This document shows, one piece after another, positions 55,454 through 64,000 of a stretch of 64,000 bases of DNA. Source of the stretch: Mikania micrantha (taxonomy: Eukaryota; Streptophyta; Magnoliopsida; Asterales; Asteraceae); contig CM018680.1 in NCBI GenBank assembly GCA_009363875.1, positions 63,461,279 to 63,525,278 of the forward strand. Direction: 5' to 3'. Below the pieces are notes generated by a model, which saw only the letters and a list, made by a program, of their open reading frames with translations, was not told the DNA's origin and did no database searches. Both the position numbers and the translations under genes were made by a program. Within the stretch, counting starts at the first letter, position 1; every line of letters begins with the position of its first letter.

Positions 55454-56230
55454 TTATTTTGTTTCTTCCGATACTTTCTTGACTGAATTTCTTCCTTGTT
55501 CATCAGAAGAAACAGATAACTTGCTCCAGCTCTTCTTTCTTCCTCTACCTTGTGTTTCAGAAAACATTATGCTTCTTGGATTATAGAAGCAATTAGCAGC
55601 GAAGTGATTCTTCTCACCGAACATCATACACACCATCTGATTGTTTAGAGGTTGTTGATGTTGTTCCTTGTTGAAGAAGGTTGAGCATTGGTTCACAAAG
55701 GTTGATTGTTTGGATGTTCCAAAAGGCTTGTTGGCTGGGTGATTTACCTGTATCCCTAAAAAACTGGCTTTTCTTTCCTTTGATCTACCCCTTTTGGACT
55801 TGTCCGATGGACAAGTAACATAGTCATGTGTGGAGGTACTCCCAGTATGTATGTTTTTATCTTTGACAAAAACTGATGAATGTTTCTTAGTTTTCTTATT
55901 TCTTTTCTTAATTTTCAAATCTGGTTTTTCTGTTTCTAAGTTAATGGGAGTATCATCCTCATCAAAGCATGTTGAGTTACTTGGGTTCAGATAAGAGACA
56001 TCATCATTTTGAGCCACTTTCTGTATGTCCAACTCATCATCATACACAAGGTTAGTTACTGGTTTACACCTAATCTCCACCATAGGAGTATAGGTAGATG
56101 GAGGCTCTACCTTGTTATAACCCAAATCAGCCCCTTTTTTCTTCACTAATTCAGCTGTGTCACTCATTTTGAAAAGTTTTTCATACTTTTCACCTTGGCT
56201 TAAGAATTTGTCTCTGTAAGACTCAGCCAA
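55454..56230 (-). pseudogene. Gag-to-protease linker with degenerate zinc knuckle
   Basis: A long open - strand frame (258 codons) is Lys-, Ser- and Asp-rich. It contains QMVCMMFGEKNHFAANC, a knuckle-like CX6HX4C with one Cys apparently lost. It continues a SIRE gag between the main knuckle and the protease. The DNA here is rich in CTTCCGA / TTCGGAAG motifs. Confidence 0.65.
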
Positions 56231-56299
56231 TACAAGTTCTGTCTTGGCAGTGGTTAGTCTTTCTAAAAGCTTGTTAATTTGACACCGTTTGTTAGTGTC

Positions 56300-57735
56300 T
56301 TCATGTTTTAAGCTAGAGATGCCTTTTCCATTTCTTCAATCTTTTCTTTGTATTTTCTTTCAAATTCAAAGAAATTTGCATTGACCACTTGTAAAGAGTC
56401 AAGTTCATTACAGAGTTGAGAATTTATTCTTTTATAAAAATTTAACTTCTCTAAACAATCAGGTGTGCACATATCATCAGTTACCTTGAATGAAGAAGTT
56501 GAGTCATTTGCCATCAAAGCATTGTTGGAGATGGAAGCATCCTCAGCTTGGAAGCTCCAATATGCAAAGTCTTGTTCTGCAACCTTAGCACCGTTTGATG
56601 AAATTGATGGTCTTTGATATGGTTGCCCAGAAGTTGATAGTTGAGTGCTTGAGTATTTGCACTCTGTGGCAAAATGCCCTAACTGTTGATATTTGAAGCA
56701 TTTGAGCTCAGACTTGTCAAGCCCAAACCCAGTCTTCATGCTGTGCTTTTTGAAATGTCTACCAATTCTTTGATAAAACTTCTTAGCTCTATAGGAGATC
56801 ATGGCCATCTGATAATTGATGTCCATCTCCTCAAGGTCATCTGCATAATTCCATCTAAGTCTTCCTGGCACAAGTGAAAGTAGTTGGTTTTCTCAGCCAT
56901 AAAAGCTCCTTGCCCAAAGGTAAGTAGTGGAGTTGGGTTAGAGAAATGGTTTGAGTGTGTGGTTGATGGAGTTGGTGTTTTAGGGAAGGTGACAATAGGT
57001 GTGGAGGTAGGGAGGTAGATGGGTTGATAACTCTGGTAAGGAGGATTGTTGATGGGTGCATAAAGAGTTGCTGAACCAGAAGATTTATGAGAAGGTTTAG
57101 GTTCCTGTGCATCTATTTCCATCTAGTAAGCACTGAGTATTCCAAACAGTTCTCCGAGCTTCAGAGTTCTTAGATTTTCTGTTCTTTGAATGGCAATAGA
57201 ATATGTGTTCCACGCTTATGGAAGTGATCTACGAAGTCTTTGTTCTCCATCTTGACACCTGCATCTACTAACTCATCAACCAACTGAACATACATGAGAT
57301 ATTGAGAAGAATCTTCTCATTATTTTCTTGACAGATGTTTTCAAACTTCTGTTTCAGCATGTCCTTATTCTCTTTGACATCTTCAGATCCTTCATGTGCA
57401 GATTTGTATTTCTTGAATGCATGTATGATTGACTTGGGAATAGCCATCTGGATGAGGCACAAAGCCTTTGAGTCCACCTCCATTCTCTTTTAATCTTCAT
57501 CTGAATAGGGAGCTGGATCTTTTGGCATAGGTGCTCCACCGGCGCCAGCAGCAGGAACAGTTGGGATGAAAAGCCCTTCAAGAACTGACTTCCAAATCTT
57601 TAAGTCTTGATTCTTCTAATGAAACCCTCCATCCAGACTTTCCATATATGTCATAGTCATCAGGAGTAAACATTGATGGCTTGTTGAGAGTATCATTCTA
57701 TGTATCATGTTTGTTTAGAGCCATTTAAACAAACA
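56300..57735 (-). pseudogene. Gag (UBN2/DUF4219 type) with zinc knuckle, broken
   Basis: The - strand reading begins MALNKHDT near 57,722, followed by KPSMFTPDDYDIYG. It continues as MEVDSKALCLIQMAIPKSII and KQKFENICQENNEKIL, and after a frameshift has a proline-rich stretch at 57,122-56,950. It ends with the zinc knuckle CFKYQQLGHFATEC (CX2-type spacing with Tyr/Gln in place of a Cys; about 56,700-56,660) and LNFYKRINSQLCNELDSLQV. Several frame changes show decay. Confidence 0.75.
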
Positions 57736-57823
57736 CAGAGAATATGAGTTTTGAAGTAATGAGATTTTAGAAGAAATAGAACTCGTAACTTAAGGATGAT
57801 TAAGCACTTAAGTTCAAGAGCCA

Positions 57824-57839
57824 AAGTTCTGATACCACT
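57824..57839 (-). other. Primer binding site of - strand SIRE-type element
   Basis: The - strand reads AAGTGGTATCAGAAC directly after the LTR, a near match to the tRNA-iMet site TGGTATCAGAGC. Confidence 0.8.
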
Positions 57840-58676
57840 TGTAGGATCGGGTTGTTAACCTTAAACAACACTTCACAAGTATTTCTTTTAACAATCTAAC
57901 AGATGCGGAAAATCTGTTAGAAGGATCTCTCAAACACTCAAGGTAAGTAAACAATCTTCGAACACAAGTAAGAACACAAGAATAAATTTCAAGCTCAAAT
58001 ATATATTTCTCTCAAAGTGAATACAAGGTTTACAGCAAAGCAAGCACATTTATACAAGTTACAATGAGAGGTTATATAGCCAAGGCTACAACCGTATTCA
58101 CTTAGGAATACCTGTTGGGTATACTAGAAAACAAACAAAGTAAAGCTTATTCTAGTATCTAAAGTGTCTTAACATGCTAAGACACTTAATTACAATGATT
58201 ACACTTATAGACATTGACTTTACAAAAGATTAGCTAAATACAAAAGACATTTAATGTTCTTGATCTTCAAAGGCTTCAGGAAATCTTTTGCATTTAATTC
58301 TACTGAAGAGAAGTAGGGTGTTGTGTCTACTCTCGGTATGTTATATTTAGATCAGACAAGCATGTCTGTTGTCAGCATATTTTGTACCATAAAGGGTAAT
58401 CAGCTACAGTCTTTGTCAGAGGATTATCCTCTGAAGTCTTTGTCTAAGGAAGATGCTGAGGAGTGTCTTTGGAAGCTTTTGTTCTTCAGAAGCTTCATGT
58501 CCTTGGAAGCTTTGAAGCTTTAAATCTTCTAAGTGTTGGTATTCCGAAGCAGTTGTCTTGTACAGTAACATTGCTTCCGAAGAGTAACTCCTTCCTTCCG
58601 AAGGCTGTTAGTCTTTGTAGAGTCTAGTACTTAGACAAATAAGAAGTTTGGTGAACATCAGCCTTTATTAGTCTTA
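57840..58676 (-). repeat. LTR type A, 5' LTR of - strand SIRE-type element
   Basis: This LTR begins TGTAGGATCGGGTTG on the + strand and matches the LTR at 2111-2955 along its length. Near 58,535-58,610 it repeats GCTTCCGAAGAG and CTTCCGAAGG. The far end has diverged (TTAGTCTTAATTG instead of TTAGTCTTTACA), and no target duplication is visible. Confidence 0.8.
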
Positions 58677-59745
58677 ATTGATGGTTGATTTGATTGTTAT
58701 CAAGAATATTGATATTTTAATTTAATGTGGAAAGTTCTCTGCCAACTTAAAACATTCAGAGAGACTAAACTCAGGTGTTATAGTAGTGGAAGCTTCTGAA
58801 CAACTTGTTTAGGACATTGTGAGCAAAGTGACAACACTCTACTGATTCATCAATTTGTATGCACACATTATACCTATATCTTTCTTTCCTATGGAAGTGG
58901 CAAAACAACAATTTCCAACTTCAGCATTGCTTTTTTGATACTACACAACAAAGACTTCTAAAGAAATTTTGGGCATTTAAGTTTGATTGGTTAGAGTAGG
59001 GCTGTGCATATTAAACACATTGATTTGGTTGAGTTTTGTTTAACCCATTTGATATATCCAATTTTTTGCTACAATGAACCAAACATGTAAGCTTATTTTT
59101 CTGAAACTAGCAAGACACGTGAAATGGATGGAGATTGTTAAAGATAGAGAATCTTAACGGACAAAATATGCATTATCTCATTCTAGATTAATAGTGAAGT
59201 TAGTTTGGAAAGAACTGCTTATAACGAGTGGGTTTTTTTAGTTGGAGTTATGGCCATATGGGAATTAAGAAAAACATGATATATGTTTCTTTCTAAGGGT
59301 AGACATTGGTGTATTCTATGTGACTAATTTAATGTATTAGAAAATCTTCTTTTTATCATTAAAAATATCAAACGTTTTTTTTGATGTTTTACAGAAAATT
59401 TTTCCCTCATCTTAAATATAACTTACACTGTTATTTTTCATAAAAATTAAACTATCAAATAAATTTATATTAAAACAAGCTAGAGGTGAGATCAATGTAA
59501 CAAGTCATAACATTATATAAACTATATATTACATTAGAGCTATAGTTACACCAATGTAAGAATCTAGATTTGTTGACATATTTAAAGGAAAATATTAGAG
59601 GTGTACATAGCTTGGTTTTGGATGCAAAACAAAAATCTCGGTTTTTGTGTTTATAAACTCATTGGGGTTCAATTTTTCATTTTTTTTATTCTTTTTAAAT
59701 CACATTTGGGTTTGTTTTTTCGGTTTTTCTACTTAGGCCAAATGT
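58677..59745. other. AT-rich spacer with possible hAT-type ends
   Basis: No gene is found. AGGGCTGTGCATATT near 58,997 and GAGGTGTACATAGCTTGG near 59,598 resemble one end of hAT-type MITEs, followed by a GGTTTTT-rich body, but neither has a matching partner or target duplication. Confidence 0.4.
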
Positions 59746-59967
59746 AACGACCCGTTTTAAGAGTAAATTGTATTTTAATCGATGAGGATGTTATTTAAAG
59801 TCAAGTGTTATGTTGCTTTTTTATTAGTTAATGTCTTAAGTTGGTTAAATGACTAACTATTAATTGAATCTAGTATATAAGTTAGTGAAGTTAAATGAAA
59901 ACTCAAAAAACAATAGATCTAACTTAAAAATAGAGGGGTTGAATTGTCATTGTTTAAAACTTGTTTA
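59746..59967 (+). repeat. LTR-like head TGTAACGACCCG
   Basis: TGTAACGACCCGTTTTAAG is the typical start of a class of gypsy LTRs in plants. The end and the element cannot be defined from the window. Confidence 0.35.
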
Positions 59968-61394
59968 GATGGGTATTCCTGGTCAAATAAAGGCATAATC
60001 ATATTTGAAGGTGTTTTTTGGGAGGTGACGATGTGAGCAAGAGGAAGAAGGGAGAAAATTCACAAAATCCAATATTTCGCCCCAACTCTTGCCATCCTTG
60101 AGCATAAATCCAAATTCAAACACATAAATGATTATCATTGCAACATCTAACATCTTGTAAATGATACTGTGTTTAGAGCAAAAATTTTCACAGGTTATAT
60201 AGGTTGTATGATAGAATGGGTACAAATCCGAAAATGGATGAAATGTACGTCATATGTCCACCAAGTGTTTGTTAAAAAGTTTGAATAAAAAGTTATAGTG
60301 AGGGCAGATTGAAATTTATTTTAACAGTTTTTAGAAAAGTCATATAAATTTATTTGCACCTCTGATTTATTTTATATGATCGGAAAGCTATTGGATTCTA
60401 CAATATTTAATCTTCAAATAATAGATATTTATTTGGGTTGTGAGGGAGTCAAAATAGTCGATTTCTACATCAAGAAAGAAAATTCAGCATATTGTGCAAG
60501 TATATTTTTGTTGTTGAGCTGATTTTTGAAAAATCGTATAAAATCAACCGGTTTTCATTTTGGGGAAAATAATATCTCTTTGGAAAGATTATTGAGTCTA
60601 TTTTCTACAAGTGTTTAGAACGAGTAATTATATAGAAAATAAGCATACAAAAATTGCAATTGAAAACAACTTAACAGATTTTGTAAAAGCTGATTTTTTT
60701 GATAAGTGATGACTCTATCTTGCTCTTTGAAAAATCACAAAAATGTCACACCCCAGCTTATGGCAGAATACATTGAGGTGTGATATGTAATTGTCCAATA
60801 TCTCATAGTGCTATTTGTAATTTCAATATTTTACAATCCCATTTAAAATTTACACATTCATTACATTCAAACATGTCACACCCCGACCGGTGGCGGAATA
60901 AGTTGAGGCGTGATTGTAAATGCTCAAAGCTCATGGTGCTATGTTAAGGCTTCCATATTTAAAACATCCATATTAAAGGTTAGATATGTAAAATAAAAGG
61001 GTCAACTATTTGCATAGTTGGCGAGTAATTCAAAACATTTTAATATGATACATAAAAAAGCTGCAAAATTATTAAACTAAAATAAAACTAGATCTAATGC
61101 ATATGTAAGTTTCAAGTATCATGTTTAAGCACAAAGCAAGAATCCTAACAATTGACATTAAAATGGTTAAATCAAGACTAGCTAAGTCTTTGGCGTAAAC
61201 AATGTATGTCATAATGTTTATGTACATTTCACCTTTTTGATACAAGACACAAGTCATTGCGAAGAATGTAGCCACATTCTTATGTTACTATGTACTAGCA
61301 TATATTTGATGTGTGAAACGTCTTATAACCTAATTCCACATAGCATTTAGCACATAAGTTCACATAGCATCTAAATCATGTATACTAAGCATAA
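59968..61394 (+). repeat. Old gypsy-type LTR repeat, copy 2
   Basis: This is the inverse relative of 33,118-34,858. It carries two LTR heads, TGTCACACCCCAGCTTATGG at 60,744 and TGTCACACCCCGACCGGTGG at 60,873, 129 bases apart. The other copy has both heads too. It lacks the stretch that in copy 1 surrounds the hAT-type insertion (about 33,535-34,075). Confidence 0.65.
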
Positions 61395-61970
61395 GAGTTT
61401 ACATCATGTATATGTTTTTGACTCTATGAATGTGTTTTTGTATAAAGCATATGTAACATCACAAAAAAATTACAAAATGTAAAAATAGAATAAGAATTAA
61501 CTCACTTGAATTGCTTAACTAGACCAAGGTGCTGGATAGGAAATAAAGAATCACACAACCCACCTAAAAATCATAATGATTACGAGCTAGTTGAGTTTGA
61601 TGTTGTTTAAGAGTTTCAAGTATCTACAAAACTATAAGATTTGGGTCTTGGATTTGAATAGTCGAATGCTTGTCATTGAAATCATTGATTATCTAGTTCA
61701 AAATAGTTTTACCCTATATGCAAATTAGTTAACATGAAATCTTAGTTGTGTTGATTTAGTTTTATTATAAAATCAAATAGGAATTTAAAAGAAATAAAAT
61801 AAAATCTTTAACTTGCACAATTTGACTTATAAATCATACGGTTGTACATTTGTCATAAGGTTTTTAATAATTTATTATTTATTTAAATAGGATTTTACAA
61901 TCTTTTAATGATAAATAAGTTAATTACTTGACTTATAAATGTAAAGTTTAAGGATATTTGCATTTTATTC
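61395..61970. other. AT-rich spacer, nothing recognised
   Basis: No gene, LTR end or tandem unit is visible. Confidence 0.5.
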
Positions 61971-61972
61971 TA

Positions 61973-62038
61973 TTGCTGTTGTTGCTGTTATTGTTGTTAC
62001 TGTTGTTGATGTTGTTGTTGCTGATGTTGTTGTTGTTT
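61973..62038. repeat. (GTT)n/(GCT) trinucleotide microsatellite
   Basis: A run of TTGTTGCTG / GTTGTTGATG triplets covers about 65 bases. Confidence 0.9.
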
Positions 62039-64000
62039 TACAACTTAAAACTTCAGTTATTAAATACATATATCTTTTATTATTCCAAAAATTCATTAAC
62101 TTAAATCTTATGGATTATTCTTATTCCGAAAACTCAAAATCTGAAACCATAAAACCAACAAGTTAATTAATATCGGTTATGTTTTTACTTTTAACGGTTT
62201 GGTTTGTTATTCCACCTAAAAACTGGACACTAAAAACCCCTAATATCTCATGCCAAAGGATACAAAGATACTGCTTTTTTTTATCAATTATGCGAACAGT
62301 TTTTAAGAAAATCCCAGGGCTTGTGTTTATTAGTGAAAATCATATTATTTGGTATAAAAAAATACTTGCGATTTGTTGTGGCTTGGGGGTTTTTGTAAAT
62401 GACGACCGAGTGTGAAAGTTGCTTAAGTTGTAGATCCAAATTCACAAAGGAAATGAGTTGGTGAGCGAGTTTTGCTTGTATAGAGAGTTTATTAGTTGCT
62501 AAAGGAACTAGTTAATTAATTCACTAGTCATAAGTTTTTATAGGGATGTATGTCCATTTCGAGTTTTGGTTTAAATTTCGTATTCTCGGTTAAAGATTAT
62601 GCATTAACAGCTGTACTCATTATAAATTGTTAATTGGGATCATTTCCGTAATCATGGAGGTTGCCAAATTTAAGGGGAATCGATTTGAAAAGCATAATTT
62701 TGTGCGAGAAATTAAACGGATCGAATATGCGATACATGGGTCGACTGGTATGTTAGACGAGGAAGGGGAAAGTAGGTTTTTGGCGTTTGGTAAGTTTACC
62801 CCCTTAGCTTTGGTTCTTTTATAATATCAGTTTAAAACTTTCTTAAGGCTAAAATATGTTTCTATTTATTACACTATGAGCCCACTAGTTTACATTAGAA
62901 TACTTTATGTTTCAAAATATTAGTGAATTTTATAAACTTCTTATTAACTATTTTTACTCAACACTTTTTAAACCATTTTATAGATTTTGACATTTTCTTA
63001 TAAAAATCATATTTTTATTAATTTAAGAATTTAATTAACTGTATTTATTTATTTGTTTATTATTAAATCTTCTAATATATTAGTATATATTGTGTTATGT
63101 ATGTATGTATACAATACATATCACACCCTCACGTCTCGTCACTCGATAATGTCACTTGTTGTAATGTGTTCGGGAGCTTGGTGGTGAAGTCACCAAGAGG
63201 GGTTAGGACTTTCAATGTGGTTGTATCAAAACAAATACATCGCATACTAAACTTAAAGTATACTAGATGATATGTTAAGATTACATTATCTTTGTTACAT
63301 TCGTCCAAATTAACTTAGAGGTTTTCTAAATTTGTGTGCTTGTTGTGCATCCTCACCTTCGATTCATTCGTTTAGTCAATGTTCACCTAAAATTGGTTTT
63401 TGTAATATAAAAGATCAGCACGAATGCTAGTGAGTTCATAGTTGTAATAGACTTGATGTAATGTGATATGATAAGTATGCATGGATATACAACTTTATGA
63501 ATATGATTCACCAAGAAAACCCGTAACCAAACCCTATGTGACTGTAATGTAATAGGCGGCAATAACCGAAGATAAAACCTTAGCCTCACTCTTAATGCCT
63601 GTCATTGCAAATGTTATCATTGCAGATGTTATCTTGTAATGTAATAAATGGCAACAGCCATTCACATCAGGGTAGACGATATCTACCCATGAATGGGGTT
63701 GAAAGTCAGATAGTACTATCATTGTTATGATCCAGCTCATCCATGAGTTTATTGGTTATAGTTTTATGTGAGGACTTTTACGATAGCATGATACAATTTT
63801 CATGTAATCATCATATTAGAGTTGAAATGCATAAGTAACATGCAAGCATATCATTGTAATTGAAATATGTAACAATAATGCAACTGTAATGCAAACCCTG
63901 AGTTTTAGAAATCCGAAGATTTAAAAAGGGTTAATGAAATCATGTAAGTACATCACTGTAACTGAAATAGGTAACCATAATGTTTTTGTATTAGAATCCC
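62039..64000. other. AT-rich repeat-like DNA, no gene
   Basis: TATCACACCCTCACGTCTCG at about 63,118 may be a decayed LTR head. TGTAATGTAAT-type phrases recur between 63,450 and 63,990. Short ORFs at 62,179-62,415 and 62,627-62,824 have no recognisable domain and sit in LTR-like sequence; I do not call them genes. Confidence 0.4.

Larger units (their letters stand above)
54061..58676 (-). mobile_element. Truncated SIRE-type copia element, - strand
   Basis: Read on the - strand: LTR (58,676-57,840), PBS, gag, protease, pre-integrase domain and integrase core. The reading ends at about 54,061, where gypsy LTR sequence begins. RT, RNase H, the third ORF and the 3' LTR are lost. The LTR is the same family (type A) as the one at 2111-2955. 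Confidence 0.85.

Noticed and set aside
62627..62824. 65-codon + strand ORF with mixed composition
   Set aside because: It has no recognisable domain, lies in LTR-like sequence and has no splice or promoter support.

Overview
The window looks like AT-rich intergenic DNA from the nuclear genome of a flowering plant. Nearly all of it is transposable elements, many nested inside one another. The serine-carboxypeptidase-like gene tail, the SIRE-type copia families and the gypsy repeats starting TGTCACACCCC would fit Asteraceae, but that is inference from general repeat style and not a species call. I see no bacterial, organellar or tRNA/rRNA features, and no CRISPR array. The only host gene I can support is the 3' end of a serine carboxypeptidase-like (SCPL) gene on the + strand at about 557-1226. 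It has three exons with good splice sites, and its 5' part lies outside the window.

Layout. 1-1.96 kb: SCPL tail and AT-rich flank. 1.96-7.14 kb: a small CACTA-type element split by a composite copia insertion that has one LTR type on its left and a different one on its right. 8.2-14.3 kb: a gag-only copia-type element on the - strand, bounded by GTATA target duplications, whose gag has been tandemly triplicated with LTR copies between the units. 14.3-15 kb: a second CACTA-type end next to a GC-rich fragment. 16-20.8 kb: LTR and gypsy non-coding remnants. 22,998-31,975: a very young, non-autonomous gypsy element with near-identical 2.2-kb LTRs, ATCAA target duplications, a Tekay-like integrase tail as its only recognisable coding sequence, and about 4 kb of AC-rich non-coding DNA full of small palindromes and a 54-bp tandem array.

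33-39 kb: an old repeat whose inverted relative lies at 60-61.4 kb, then a series of TIR elements. Two hAT-type elements have perfect 8-bp duplications, a MULE-type element has a perfect 9-bp duplication, and the set includes a tandem 260-bp repeat. 39.2-48.8 kb: a decayed SIRE-type copia element (+ strand; gag, RT, RNase H and an envelope-like third ORF, with protease and integrase deleted) sitting inside a hAT-type element. 48.8-50.4 kb: LTR and MITE fragments. 50.4-53.3 kb: a solo gypsy-type LTR with an exact 151-bp periodicity. 53.3-54.06 kb: an inverted LTR relative. 54.06-58.7 kb: a truncated - strand SIRE-type copia (integrase, protease, gag, PBS, LTR). 58.7-64 kb: AT-rich DNA with old LTR pieces and a GTT microsatellite.

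No pathway can be read from this window. The elements interact only by nesting, by sharing LTR families and by non-autonomous copies probably having been moved by relatives elsewhere in the genome.
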